NCBI RefSeq assembly: GCF_021018895.1
Contig: NC_079376.1
Coordinates: forward strand, 17,478,001 to 17,542,000
Source of the DNA: Seriola aureovittata
Taxonomy: Eukaryota > Chordata > Actinopteri > Carangiformes > Carangidae
DNA: 64,000 nucleotides
Direction of reading: 5' to 3'
The position numbers were made by a program, and so were the translations under genes. Positions 11,595 to 26,330 of the stretch are shown here, piece by piece. Below the pieces are notes generated by a model. It worked only from the letters and a program-made list of their open reading frames with translations. It was not told the DNA's origin and ran no database searches. Position 1 is the stretch's first letter, and the number at the start of each line of letters is the position of its first letter.

Positions 11595-14284
11595 AAGCAC
11601 AAATACTGGCCGACTCTGTTTGGACTATCCAGCTGGTCAACCACTCTACAGATTTCAGATGAGCTTTTACAATCACCCCACTCTGTCACCTTACAACCCC
11701 AATTTTATCTAGATATTCCATGGAGGCAACTAGTATTAACATGCAGGTAGTGGGCTGCAGCTCTCCCCTCAATTTCCTCAAGGGAGGAAAAAAAAAAAGC
11801 CTCTTTCACTTTCTTTCACTCCTCTTCTTAAATGTACAGCGCATGCATAGTCACGCATAATATGACGTAAACCATTGTAGCATCAGTACAACATCCATTA
11901 ACCAAACAAGCAACCATCACCAAATAGAGGATTTTGTGCCATTGATTATGTTGTGTGTCAGACCAACAGTTTTTAAATGATGTCTGCTGGACCGGTGCGA
12001 AATGAGACAAAGCAAAAATGACTTCCAGGGGTTTACTCGTGGTTCATAAAACTTAAAGATGATGAAGAATTAAAACAATAACGTCCTATTTGCAACAAGT
12101 GGTAACGCTTTCAGGAAATGTGCCCTTCATTGCATGAGCTAACACTGGCATGACCTACAAGCTGCCATGTCGGCCTGCAGCTGAACTTTCACTCTTGACT
12201 TTGCAAACACTAAATGTAAAAGCGGTCCTCACCACCGGGTCCATTTAGTACCTGTTCTGGAGCTTTCCATTGCATCACAAGATTTTCCACAACAGATGAT
12301 GTTTAGTTCAGATTGTCCCTAGATGAGATTGAAAGCTCATTCTGAACTGAAGCAGCTGAAGTAAATCATGTGATATGACTGGAAGCTCCTGAAGAGGTAC
12401 TAAATGGATCTTCTAGTGAACTTGCTTTTACATCAATAATTTCCATGATCAAATCTATAAAATCCCCAAAATAAAAGACATACAGTATGTCCACCAAACT
12501 TATCACACCAACGCTATTTTCAAGCTTGGAAACAAGCAACAGCAACATCAAACAGATGCTGTTACTAGTAAATGTTTGGTGTTTTACTTAATGGCTGAAA
12601 TGATTTTACTGCTGATTAACTGACTACAGTAATCATCTCAGCACTTTTACTTTGAATTTCAGCCATGTGAACATTTAAAAAAGTCACATGTACCATCTTT
12701 AACACCAGATGTTGTCTTTCCCAAGTATCTGTCTCCCACTTGTTATACGCTACATCATTGCTTTTGTGTTTCCATCCCCCTTTCCTTTACTGTCATTCTG
12801 TTTCAGCACATATGGACGGGAGCCGCTTCCTGCTCCCTCCTACTGAGTGATCATTCTTAATGCAGGATTAAAGCTGTAGCTCAGAGTGTCTGGATGGAGT
12901 CCATAGGTCTTCAGTATGAGTGTGAAATGGACCATCTACATTTGCCATTAGTAAAGACGTATAGTATAGGCTGTGAACTCATTGTCTGCTGATGAGTGTA
13001 CGATCAAAAAGCATGTGCGTGTGTGTGTGTGTGTAACTGCTGATGAAGTAAGGAAAGGAGGAGAGAGGATGCAAAGAGAAAGAATTCAAGGGAATTAAAG
13101 GTCTGTCAACACCGCAACAGAAAGAGGACCACCTCCCACTTCTTTCACTTCCTGCCACCGTCATTCATCTATTAATGAGCAGCTTGGACCGGAGTGACTC
13201 AGCGTTAAATCAAAGCTTACTCCCAGCTCGCTCATTATGTCAGGGACAAGCTGGGACAGATCGTCCACAGAGACCAGCTGTTCTGCAGTCAGACACTGTG
13301 TAGTTCAATGACAGGAGTCCCCGCTGAGAGACGAAGCACACACTCACAAATACACCCGTGTGCAGGTAAGTGTGCGGCACACTCACCTACAAAAACAACC
13401 GGATTTTCACTAAGATACACATGGTGAAATGTGCCAAAAGTTGGGTGAGCATTCCTATGGAAGGTCAGCGTTATTGATAATTATGTTTTGGCCCCGCAGT
13501 GGGTATCAAACTGTGCTGTCATAAATCTACTGACCCTGACCTAACATAACCTTAACTGCCCTTGAATCCTCCCCTCACCCAAGCAAAGATACCCGACTGC
13601 TTAATCAGGCCTTACATCTGCATCCTATCTTCTTAGTCTCACCTACAAAGGCCGGTCCATCTGGCTTGAAAGGCAGTTTCATCTGAATGCCATTACCAGC
13701 TGAGTTGTCCAGCCCACGTCACTGTTTATCTGGTCGCTCTTGTCTTTCAGATAGCCACTAATTAGCAACCCCTGTGGTATGAGAAATGATTCCATGTGTA
13801 AATCATGTTCCTTGATCTCTCTTACAAAGGAGCTCAACATGACAGGGTGTCTGTATTTAAAATAGAAGGCGAGTCTACAGTGTCATCAGGTGGGCACCCT
13901 CTCTGTTACTGGCGATTTATTGAGTTGGGTCCCAGAGCCACCTCCCTCTTTGACTGCACCCACACTCTCAAAACAGCTCCAGAATTATATACACTTCTCT
14001 CCCTGCCTACCACCATCATCAACATCATCATAGCTGACAACATGCTAGCTGACAGCAACATGTTAAGCTAATGTAACTAACATGTTGCCATCACTGGAAT
14101 ACAGCCTATCATCGCCACAGCTCACCTCAACTTAAATTCAGTGTTCTCAAAACGTCTGGCGAGTGTCCAGGGTACAGACTAACAGTAGAAAGTAGGGAGG
14201 GCTGAGGAGGAGAGATAGTGCAGGACTCATTATCAACTACAGCAGTGGAGAGTTTAGAAGACATGAGCTCCTGAGGGCTGACAC

Positions 14285-14287
<3 letters not shown>

Positions 14288-14365
<78 letters not shown>
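14288..14365. repeat. (CA)n microsatellite, about 38 units
   Basis: A perfect CA run followed by a CT-rich stretch at 14390-14450. Confidence 0.97.
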
Positions 14366-14367
<2 letters not shown>

Positions 14368-16764
14368 CCCCTCACTTCACTCGGTCAGCTCTCACTCACT
14401 CTCTCATCTTTCTGTCTTGTTTTTCTTCTTTTTTCTCTCTCTCTTGCAGATATAGTCCATTGATCTTATTTATGCTGTCTTTCTCTCTAGGTGTCCCTTT
14501 TGGTGAGTAGGTATGAAGACAGACCAGAGTTGGCATCAAGAACTGTCAGAAAGAGACGGGCTCTCCCTGGTTGTCTCGCTTGGCTTCAGATTCACATCAA
14601 GTGTGCTGGAGGACACATTGTGCACGTGTGCACAGACTGACTGCCTGCATGTCTGTCTGTCTATGTACAATGTGCATGATGTCACATTCACAAAAGCAGG
14701 CTGGACACACTGAGAGGGAAAGCAACAGCTCGCCCGTTAATTACGCAAGCTAATAGAGCAGCTGCTCATTCACTCCCTTGTCAGAGAGATTCACAGCAGG
14801 ACGGAGAGGGTCAGGCAGGACATGAAGCATTAAGATGGACGTGCTGTGATTCTGGACAGAGGCTAACTAAGGTAAAGAGAGGAGCCATTACACTGATTCA
14901 GTTCAGCGACTTAAGATGTGTCTGGATGAGGACATAACAGACACTTTACAGACTGGGGACACAAGGAGTGTGATGGATGCTCTTAAGAAGTTAAGAACTA
15001 CCCAAACTCGAAATGTTGTGAGGTTCTTGTGAGGGCTTTAAAGCCTAATTCTCCAATATTTTCTTATGATTTTCATCAAAACTTCAGTTGCTTTCTAAAT
15101 AACATCCGCGCTGTATCCCCTGAGTTCTCCTGGCCAACTTGTTTCCGTGGCAACATGTCCTCAGACAAACTCTTCCACGTTAAGTTGACACAAAATACAC
15201 AGTAAGAGGGGTAAATTAGTTAATTAAAGTTAATTTTTGTGAGTGTAACCCAACAACTACTGTACTCGTGTTCGAGCCAGCGAGCTACATTTTAATGATG
15301 AAAAACCTTGATTGTCTGGATTGTACAATGACGCAAACTTGCACGGTTTCTTCTGCGTATGTTGGCATTTAGAAGTATTTATTATTTATTATTGAGCTTT
15401 ACGCTATCTAAATGTCAACATGACGTGATCTTCATAGTGCTGATGTTTCTTTTTTTTTTAATACAGCTCACTCCTGAGCATTAATTTAATCCTGACTGTA
15501 ACATTTTGGATGGCTTTGCCATTGTGCACTAATGTTAGCTAAATATTTTCATTGACTTTTTTTTTTTTTTAGAATTGAGGTTTTTGCTGTAACTGTTCAT
15601 ATTCAATTTAAAAGTAAGCATGACATTAGTTGTTGTAATTTGTGTTATGCCTAAATGTTTTCTGCTGTCTCACTATACAGCAAAGTCACATGCATCCAAT
15701 GCCTACTGAAAAATACTTTGTGCTTTTCACATGCAAAATACAAGCAAACCTCATGCACAGCAATTGGAGACTTTACATGCTCCGCCATTTACAATGTCAT
15801 AGGAATGTTTACTAATGGTGACATTCTCCTATAATAGTGTAAAATGCAAGACAAACAACAACACTAGGTACACTTACTTCCACATGGAGAACAACACATG
15901 GGGATTGTAAATTGAGGCAAAGGGTAATAGGAATGTATGTGTGCTTGTGCGTGTGATACTGTTAGAGGTGGGTTGTGAGACTCAGGGGAGACCAAATCGA
16001 TGAGGATACAAGGCCATGAATGCAAAAAAGAAGTGTCCAAATACTGCAGGAGATGATAGAAGGGTTTCCCAGAATGCAACAGTCAGCATGTCTCCTTACT
16101 GTACCCCTATGCTGATGGTGTAACAGCATAAGCAGTATAAGAGACCATACATCTACTCGCTCTCTGTAAGAACACTTCCCTGCTGCTCATTCGGTGGATG
16201 TGAACATGTTTGCAGTATCATTATGTTCCAGTCAAATATGAGGTTCAAGTGAATTACATAAGTGGAAATTACTAGATAAAGTACTTAAAAAAAAAAAAAA
16301 ATTAGAGAAGGAGATTGGCTCTGAGCCTAAGATAGGAAGAGGTGATAATAGAATGCCAGAAAATTAAGCATGGACATGAAAAATGGCAACAAAATGGTGA
16401 AATATTCACACGCTAATTAATGTCTATAAATAGGAATAGTCTGTGAATTTGTGGCATAGAAATGCCAAGTGCTCATAAGCACAAAGGGTTCCACTTACGG
16501 AGTACATTAGGAGCAGAGGGACACACTGATAACAGAGAGTGAGTGTAAGATTACGATAAGCCTCATCCCTCCGGTTCCTATGCACAAGCTTTCGAATCAG
16601 AGAAACAGAAGAGACAGAGCAGTGAGGGAAGTGTTTCTGAGGAGGGGATGGATTTGTAGATGCTGGGGAAACTGCCCAGGAGAGGGCGCCCCTCACTCGA
16701 TAGATCACAGTACAGCAGATCACATGCACACAGACATGGACATGGACACACATATATACACACA

Positions 16765-16792
16765 AACACACACACACACACACACACACACA
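16765..16792. repeat. (CA)14 microsatellite
   Basis: A perfect CA run preceded by imperfect CA/TA alternation from about 16745. Confidence 0.93.
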
Positions 16793-19700
16793 ATGCAGCA
16801 TCTTAATCATATGCACCAGCAGGAAAAAACTGTCTTTTCATTTCTTTTCACAGACTTTCATTTTCCATGTATTGCACCCATCTTACTCCACCCTCTCCTA
16901 CACTAAATTTTTCAATTCGTGTCAATCCTCAGGCCTCGACCCAAGCCTGACTCAACACCACTGTACTCTCTAATGAGCATCCTCATCCAGTGCCAGTGTT
17001 AATATATGCCATCTGTTTAACATATGCAAATACAACAGGCCTACACAATCCAATCAGTGGAAAGAAGTGGTGCTTATTAAGAATGGACACGATGCATCTA
17101 CTGACACACACAAGCTGTGTTGCCATGGGAACAGGATGCCAAGGTAGACATTATAAATACAGAAACTACTGGGGGCACTGAGGTTGTTAGCAGCCGTGCC
17201 TGCTGACGTTACGCAGCAAAATCTGATGCTTGTATTGGAGATGGAACTTGAGGCTGAATGATGGTCTGTGAACTTTGGTGGAAACAGTTTGACAAAGTCA
17301 GAGGTTTGTTGTCACCACCGATGAGTATGCCAGAGAGATGCCATGTACTCTGTCGCCTTGACAGCACAATATATCAGACTAAAGATAGTTTCTGAGAAGA
17401 GCAATGTTTGTCAGGATGAAATGGGATTTGTAAGCAACAGCAGTCAAACTGATGCTGCTGTCAAGTTAACATTCACATGCACACAATGTAGCCTACACAC
17501 TAACGTCTGCACACACACAGGCACGAACATCATGAACTAAATAAACAGGTAGCGCCCTATCCCAGACTTGTGTCTGCTAAAATCACGCTGGAAAAGTTTC
17601 GGAGCTTCAGATATCCATATTCATAAGGTTATTATAAGGTTATTTTAGTAAGTGTCCACTCTGTCAGAACACCTTGTTCTTAGTCCAGTTGAGAGGTGCA
17701 CCCCTGGGTCCTCCATATTCATGCAACGATTGCCAACCACCTCAACTAAACACACAGGAAATCATCCTGCTGGGAAAGTTAAATCCTGCAAAATATTACA
17801 AAAAACTTGAGCTAACATTTGTAAAGCTCTTCATGCACATTTCTGTAATTGATTGAACTTGCCTGGCATAAAAAGAGGATTGTTCCATAACAGAAAACCC
17901 CCACCTATTTGTCAGCTCTTTGAATGGAGGGGGGTAAAGTGGATTGGATTAAAATATGGGCCGGGACTGGCTTACAGAACTTTTACAGTGAAAATAACAT
18001 TAAAGCTGCTGATTTACAGTTTGTCAAGTTCCTTATCTCCTTAAATGCAGATAATCTTGCCTATATGCTCCATCAAACATTAATTTCACGCTGCAAGATG
18101 CCGCACAGTTATCAGTTATAACTCGGAGTTCCAAACCTCCGGCACCTAAAACTCATGACAAGTTTCCAAGTCTCTCTTTATCACCAAGGTTGCTGTGCCC
18201 TTGCTGTTCTCTTCAGCATGAGTCTCACACCTGGGAAGAATGTGCGGGTTAGCTTTCTCATCATGTGTCTGAGAAACGCAGCTGTCTAAGGTAGACTGTT
18301 TGTAGAGCAAAGAACATTACATAACAGAGGGCTAAGTTCATCACAGGAGGCAGATATTTTTAAGATGGCAAAAAATGGTCATGATTCTGATAAATGAGCG
18401 AACCGATGCGCAGCCGATGTGCGTTGGAGCAGCGTTAGTGAGGTTTTTGTTAGTGGGATGGATGGAACCCATGGTACATGCAGTCTCATTGCAGTCGAGA
18501 GGTTAGAGAGGTTGAGTCGCCAAAGAGTAAACGCACAGAGAGGTAGAAGAAGTCATTATGGGGAGTGACTGCAGCCAGGTACCTGAGTATATCTCCCTGC
18601 TCTTCAATTTCATCAGCAACCTCTTCACACCTGCAATGATGTGAAGAAGCCCGTCATCATCACAAGTTCGCAACAACTGCCCCCAAATTTTTTCCCTCCC
18701 TCTGACATGTACAGTAAGGGCACACAGAGAACCCAAAGAATATGATTTTAGGCCCTTTTGAAACATGTAAATTTCGCTAGAGATAACATTGTGTGCCAGC
18801 ATGTAAGAATAACAAGTGTATTGTAAGAATCACAATGATAAAGTGGTAAGTGACTATAGATAAAAACAGTCAGTAGGAATGCATATAGCCAGCAGATGAG
18901 ATATGATGTATAGAGCAGACACAAATACAGGTAGACAGACAAATATGACCCACCCACTGAGCATCAATTCCCCACCATCACCACCCACTCTTTGCTCCCA
19001 CTGACCGGCTCTCTCCCTCCCTCTCAGCACTGTGTGTGACCGGTGTGTTTAGTGGAAAGAGTGGGTGGAGGAGGTGGTGGTGGTGGTGGGGGGGGCATCT
19101 GTAAGTTCCTTACCTGTGTTCCTGTCTGGTAAGATACAGCAATGCTTCTGCAGTATGCCTGGCAACACCTTCCAAGAAACAACAAAGGGGTTGAGGGGAG
19201 AAGAGGGAGAGGGAGAGGGAAAAGACGTTAATATCACAGCAGCTCAAAGCAGATAAACAAGGTGGAGAGGCACTGAGCCATGTGGTAACCCAGAACTGCA
19301 GAGCAGCAACAGACACCTATTTCTCACACCATTTGCATCAAAAGAAGGTACTCCCATATTTATCTGAGGCCTTTCTTCTGCACTGTGATCTGAGCAGCGG
19401 AGCACTAAATGATGTTCCTGGTGGGAATATGTGTGTGTGGAAGGTTCATTTTCTGAGTTTATCTCTGACACAGAAAAAGGTGGGTTATTAATGGTGTGTG
19501 AAGAAAATTATGACACACTAACAATCCAATGGGAAAGAGAAGCAAAGAATCAAAATATTGCTCAATTTGGTCAACTGGCCAGTAGTAGAAGCTATCTCTC
19601 GCTCCATCAGAAGCTTCGCTATTCCAGGAAGCTGTAGCAGCAAACACAACAGTCAATTACTGCACTACTCACAAGCCGGGGGTGACGATACTAATCAATA

Positions 19701-20860
19701 ATGCATGCTTACAATCTATTCTGTGAATGGGTCTCTAAAAATGTAATCCATCCAAAGTTATATATCTTAGCTGCTAATATTTTTTGCTCTCATCACCTGT
19801 CTTCTGGAAGCAAACAGTTTATGTCTTGTTCTTGGGGAAAAACTGCAGAACCACAACAAAGTACCCTGTCTTATTTTGTTAAGCTCTGCGGTGACACTGA
19901 ATGTCATTACTGGTGTTCAAAAGAGGCAAATATGAAGGATTTCTACAAGAAAGAAGCCCAGTGAGATGCAGAGGTGACTCAGCAGGTGCTATCATATGTC
20001 TCTTTGTCCTTGGATCTGACTGACAGGATCTTTGTTGAACAAAATGACTTTCGTAATATAAATAGTCCTCTTTTTTCTCTTTCTCTAATGTTAAAATTCC
20101 TTTAGATTTGCACTTTGCTGGTTATCTCAGGCTCCTCTGTCTCTCCGAGTTATTTTCCCCCTCTCTGGAACAGAACAAGACCGATCAGATAAGTGTCCCT
20201 TTTAATTAAAGAAGGAGAGCATATATAAAAGTACCTCTTGAAAAGAGAGAGAAGGCCAGATATAGTAGAAATGAACCGTAATGGCTTGTCTCTGGGTACG
20301 TTCAATGAGCTATCAACCCATTACATCATTCATACAGGAGGAGAGCCTCAAGCACATTCTCTCCTGTCATCTAGTCTCGTTTTCTACTTTACCCAACTGG
20401 CCAAATTAGTCATAAATAGCTTCTTTCACCCTAATGAATGCCACCTGTTCATGAGGAGGTGCACATTTGTGAGATTTGACTATTAGCTTAATCAATGCCC
20501 TTAAAATTGCCATTTAAGGCCACCTGTCCTGTATCATGTGTGAGTTTCATCCGCAAAAATGTCACCAGAGTGAAAATGCTGGACTTTCACAGTGCACTGA
20601 TGCAGTCTTGCTTTTGGAAATCATCAGAGGAATTGATAACAAGCTTTGCAGTATCAGTAGTAGTATTAGAGGAGCTGAAACAATAATATCACATATGAAT
20701 AGTACAGCTGTCAAAACATGTCAGACACAGACATAAAGACGAAACGGTTTGACATAAATACAGATTTCTAAAATAAGTCACTCTAAACCAAAGCAGCCCA
20801 TGACTAATACAAGCCGACAAGAACTGAGATATTATACTGGAGAATATTATATCCTATACT

Positions 20861-20890
20861 AGACGATGTTGCACTGACATATCATCGTCT
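20861..20890. other. Short inverted repeat (hairpin)
   Basis: Arms AGACGATG and CATCGTCT are perfectly complementary with a 14-base loop. It lies in gene-free DNA. No T-run or gene end suggests a function. Confidence 0.5.
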
Positions 20891-23800
20891 ATTGCACCGA
20901 GGGTCATACAGGACACAAACAAGGAAATTGGTGAATGCCACAATTCTCTTAAATCACAAATATGCCACTTAAGAACACATCTGTTCATACAAGTGGTTCT
21001 TGCAAGATGCCAAATGTGTTGTTACATCATCAGACACTTTTGGCCCAGCTTTATCATTGTAACTGATGGTTTCATGATCTGTTCAAGATTTCTATGGCAT
21101 CCAATGTGATGTCCTTCAGAGCTAAAATATGTACAATTCAATACCCCTATCACCCAAGCCATTGCTTTCAAAGCCTATAAATTGGAGATTGTGTTCATTC
21201 ACTTACAAACACAACTGTTTCACTTGGTTTAGCAGTGATAATCCAGTGTAACCTACAGTATGTGCAGTTTGATGGCACAGAATGGCTGAGCCTGTACTTA
21301 CCTGTTATATAGTCGGTATATAGTTCTGTATGGTGAAAACCAAGTAACTCCAAATTTACTGATTTTGAACTTTTTAATATAAACTGAAGTTATGAGATGT
21401 TTCCTTATGGATTGAGAAAATTATACATCTTAATAAACATAAACCATGTAAAGTCCAACTGGTTTTTACAGGACAGTATAGATTGGTAACATGGCCTGGT
21501 CTGAAATGGAGGGTTAAATGGTGGCCTTAACGGTGATACAAGCCCAAACAAATGCTAATAGGTCATCACAAGTACTGAATATCAAAGGTGGAACTGTGAA
21601 AGAAATCTGACTTTTATTATTTAAATTGTGTTTCACAGAATTCATTTAAAGGTTATCTGGTCATTTATCTAGGTTTTTCAACAGAATAAATAAATCATTT
21701 TGCTTGAAAATATGGGCTCTGATCTTAACAAAACAAAGAATTTGCATTGTTTTTAATATGAGAACAGTTTGCTGGACTAAATCACATCCTTATGTTTCCT
21801 CGTTTGAACTGTTTTACATAAAACTATTGTCTGCATGCACGCCTTGTCATCCGGGACAAACAAAAGCAACAAAATGCTACTCAGAAGCTAAGTGGATAAG
21901 AAAGTTGAGTGGTAGATACAAATAGATGGCTCTGCAGAGATGAGAGATACAATTATTGGTTTGTAATGACTCAAACAGCTGCATGATGTACAATTATAAT
22001 TGACACTGGATAGCTGGCTGGCTGGCAACGCCTTGTACTGAAGGAGTGTGGGAAACGAACTGTCAGGGACACTTCAGTGTATGAGACACAGAGCTGTCAC
22101 TTGCCTCTCATTTATGCTTTAAAAGGATTGGAGTCTGGATGCAAGGCGTCTAATTTCACATATGAAAATGCATTAGGCATCCATTTGTTTGTCTTTTTTC
22201 AGCTTATCTTGGGATGAGCACAAAAGAGGATTTATGTCACCATATTTTAACAAGGCTGATTTACAAGACACACAAGGACAATCCCATGGACACATATTAC
22301 TGGGACAAATGGAAATAGAAAACCAGTTGAGAATCTGGCTTGATATTTAGGGTATTTGTACAGATTTGTTTTCTCACATTACACACAAATTTGAATAGCT
22401 GGTTTCATTCAAATCACATTTTATGGCTAAGCTGATTTTGTGCCAAGACCAACCATACATGAAATAAATAACCTTGATTATATCAAAAGCTAATTAATTA
22501 TAATAACCCATTAAAACCAGCTGTTTAATTTGACAGTGTTGAAGTTTTTGTTGAAAAACAGATTCTCAAAGGCAATCCAAAGTAATAACCTTAGGACTAG
22601 GAGCCCAATCTTGTGAATGAGTCTTCAAACCCCATTGAGTCAGTGAGTTAATAAAAGGCTTCATTTGGCAAAATTGTAGCAGTTTACCATCAAGCTCCTC
22701 CAATAGGGCTGGTTGCCATTCTCTTGTAGCCCAAGGCTGTGAGAAAAAGGATTCTGTGGAGATATCATTAAACTCCATGAAAGTAGATGTTTCCAACTCT
22801 CCATATTATCGTCCTGTTATATCTACTTTTCTCATGGCGTATGGTCTGGAAATGCACAAGATAATACAGTACACACAGTATTTTGCTCAGAAAGCAGGAT
22901 AGAAAGATAGGCAAATGCTGATTGAAGAATTGTTTGTTTTTTTTTCTGGATTTCAAGCATATTTTTTGAAGACTATTTGAAGATGTGATGTAACCAATCT
23001 GTATATCATAGCATCAACTTTAGCCGTTTTTAGAATGGCTCTTCAAATAAAAATGAGATAGCTGAGCTTCTAGGCTAGAGTAGCAAGTAGTACATCCTTT
23101 CAAGTTATTCAGGAGGTTTTGTGTTTTTTTCATCTGACGATCAGAAAACAAGGCTTACAGATGTTTTTTCATTACAAATTATTTGGTTCAAATATAGTTA
23201 CATGTCTGGGACATGCATGTCCTGAGCCATGTGGTTCTTTTCACAGACACATATTTTATTTTCTAAGAGCACGTAAGACAGACAAATACAGAGAGTGTTG
23301 AGGCAGTCAGGGAAGAGACAAACAACCAAATGCATGCTCTCATAAATGAGATGAACAATAAACCAGGCCAACTCAGGCGAGTCACACACCATTCAAGCCG
23401 ATGAAGAAACTTTTCTCTCTGATATCAGCTTTGTGAAAATGACCCCAGACATAAAAAAGTACTGATTACTTTCCCCCTGAAAGTCCATTTGTCTGTGAGA
23501 TTGTTTTGGCTGCTGTTTGATGGAACCAGCCTTATGAAACTGGAGAGTGGGATCAGAAATAGCCTCCATAATTTCACTTGTTCACAATCTGGTGCCCATA
23601 AAAGTAAATTTACAACACCAAAAAGACTATTTTTTAAATTATAATATTTCCCAAAATAGTGACCACTGTGTGCAGGGACGCTGTCATCGAGCTGAACTAC
23701 GCTGGTGTTAATGCCTCCAAACAAGTCAAGCTCCAATGCACCAGGTTCATTTAATTGCTCTGCACGTGATCTGAGGCTCGGGACAACACAGCCTAGTTTG

Positions 23801-24470
23801 ACCGCAGCAGCGGGCAGACAAAAAGAACCGCTCTTGTCTCAGTGGTGTTTCAGGCTGCTCACAAAGACAATACCTGTCAAAATCCAAGTTGAATAAGCAT
23901 GCATAGACAGACTCTACATCTATCTCCACACACTATTACTGCTGGGTACAGGCAATTATTACAAGTGGCAGTGTATAATAGGATATCTTGGCGCCTGCTG
24001 CTGAGGGCTAGAGTGCAACTCTTGGTGAGCTGATGGAGATCTGAGAGGACGGACGGGAAGTGGAGTTACTCCAGTGCATTTCATAGCTCTTCCTGTCTGC
24101 CTGGAGGGCTGTCTGCTTCGTTCTTACCCGGTCAAGCTATCAAATGCAGGGGTGTGCAGATTGAGCAGCAGATAAGGTTTGAACTGGAACCACTCACCCC
24201 AGCAATAGCCATAATAGATACAACACACAAATAGATAAAATCTTAGAAGCATCTTTCAATATAATACAGTTCAAGTGAACAACAACACAAACTAAGGCCT
24301 CAGAATGAGCAGAGAGTTGAATTAACATGTCTTTGACACACCATCAGTAAAAAATGTTAAATGTTTATTTTACAGTAAAGTAGCTTTGCTCTGTCAGTCA
24401 CACACCACTTGAGTCCATGGGGTAACTTTGTATTGTAATTGGTGACTCAAAGCACCATATTTCAATATAG

Positions 24471-24960
24471 AAAGAAAAAAAGAAAGTGCTTGACTTCTGC
24501 TAATCTTAATCCTCCTCAAATTCCTCAAGTCTGTCCTTGGTGGACAGGGTTTCCTTGAATTGGGGGAGCTATTTGCTTTTACTGCACCCGAGCTCCAAAT
24601 TTCATTACCATTATCATAAATGTCCTTCCCACAGCAGGGATGAGGGCAGTTTTCTCGCGCTTAATTTAGAATTGCAGCACTGGACTCCTGTAGACTTGCT
24701 CTCCAAAGGTTAAACCCACCTAGGTACACTGTAATCATGGCATCAGCGGCATACTGCATCCAAGGCCACTGATTTTTGACTTGTACTGCAAAATCATGAG
24801 GTGTGGAGTATTTTCAATCCTGGTAGAAAGACAACTGCCATTTATGTCAAACAGCTTGAACATATTAGTCCAATTAAAGCACTACGTAATTCTCTGACGC
24901 TTAATCAAATCTCTTACACCTGCCCCAATAAAAAAAATTCTGCTGCCTTGATGGTCCTTC
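24471..24960. promoter_or_regulatory. Candidate conserved non-coding element
   Basis: Complex unique sequence without open frames contains ATTACCATTATCATAAAT and TTAATTTAGAATT words of the homeodomain/POU type. The call is by composition only, with no alignment. Confidence 0.2.
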
Positions 24961-25899
24961 ATTAGACTGGGCTATTTTATTAAGCCAATATATTCAAGTT
25001 CATTGCTCAGTTTAACGGGTCTGGTCAAGACTCAGTTTTAAAAGAGCTGGGCCTTTCGCCAACAGTAATGGTATTAAGACTTATGCTCTACAAGGGAGAC
25101 CTCAAGTACACTTGGAAATGTGCGGGACCTTGCACTTGCATTAGTATCAAATACCAAATTTTGACAGTGTTAACACAGTGGGCCAAAGGGAACAAATTTG
25201 GAATTCAATTTAAACAATGAGGTGATTTACCTTTATCTCCAGTCAAAGGGTTTCAAAGGCATACAGCTGACAAGCATCACAGGCAGTTGTCTATCTGCTG
25301 TGCAAACTTTGAAAGGCGGCAGTCATGATGAAAATGAACAAGGCTGGCTGTCGAAGGCAGCCTGGTGAAATCATCATAAATGATCATATTACAAACCAGG
25401 ATCAAACTGTCTGTATGTATGTGTTTGGTGATTAACGGAGCATTGCTGGTGCCCAGGTATACACAGACACACACACACAACAACTCACATACTGCATATA
25501 CACAAACTTGGCTCTCATACATTATTAGATTCATAACGCTCTGCCCCATCCATCCCTTCCATTTCCTCTACATCCCTCTACAGAAGCCAAACTATTAGAG
25601 AGGTAGGGGGGCATTCATCAGGGAATGAATAGAGACATAAAAAGAGGGGAACACAGGGAAAGAGGGAGAGAGAAAGAAAGACGGCGAATAAGAGAGCATG
25701 ACGCGGTAAGAGAAAGTATTTAAGTGAGGAAGAAGAAGAAGAATGAGAGAAAGCAGAAACACATCCATCACGGTGAGTGGATGAATAAGAAAAGAGCCTT
25801 CTAAATGTTTCAACATTTACTTTTAGTCAGACTCGTCTACATTCACCGCTGCTCCTCTCCCCCTGTAGACCGAAATGACATCACCACGCGCATAAATGT

Positions 25900-26330
25900 A
25901 GTGCTTCAAGTTCGCTATGCATCTTCAAACAGATTATGAGAGCCTTATCATGTCACTGCCAAGTACGCAAAGTCCACACAAGCTTCCCATTGATGACTCT
26001 ATTTGCCTGGGCATGTGTGTGTGTGTGGTTACTTGTGAATGCAAGCAATTTAACAGCAGTGTCGGAAATAACCTGAAACAAGTTACCCTCAATTCCAAAG
26101 CACTTCTGAGGGGAAATAGTGCTAGTTTCCAATCAATTTTTGGTCCTTTATTCTTTGAGCACAAGTGGTAGCTTTTAATTAAGCTCTCATCTTTTTTTAT
26201 TTAAAGAAATTGCCTTTTTCCATCTCGTATGAATCATCAGGCTTTCATTGAAAGTCTGATTAGTCGCCTGGTTCAAAGCAGAGGTGGTGATATGGATGAG
26301 GTGAAAGGTGGGCCCCCCAAAAGCTGGTAA
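25900..26330. promoter_or_regulatory. Candidate conserved non-coding element
   Basis: Contains TTTTAATTAAG, GATTAGTCG and CTTTGAGCA words in low-repeat sequence. No ORF longer than 84 codons is present. Looks like developmental enhancer composition, but this is a guess from sequence texture. Confidence 0.2.

Larger units (their letters stand above)
9518..14287. other. Intergenic DNA with microsatellites, no gene seen
   Basis: Unique AT-rich sequence broken by long GT, TA and CA arrays. No frame here has paired splice sites with a recognisable peptide. Open frames coding CVCV or HTHT are translations of the arrays. Confidence 0.55.
14366..24470. other. Intergenic DNA, no gene seen
   Basis: About 10 kb without a supportable exon on either strand. 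It contains a (CA)14 run at 16765-16792, a GGT/G-rich purine patch at 19067-19092 and an 8-bp perfect inverted repeat (arms 20861-20868 and 20883-20890). TAATTA-rich patches occur around 20190-20500. A distal regulatory role is possible but unproven. Confidence 0.5.
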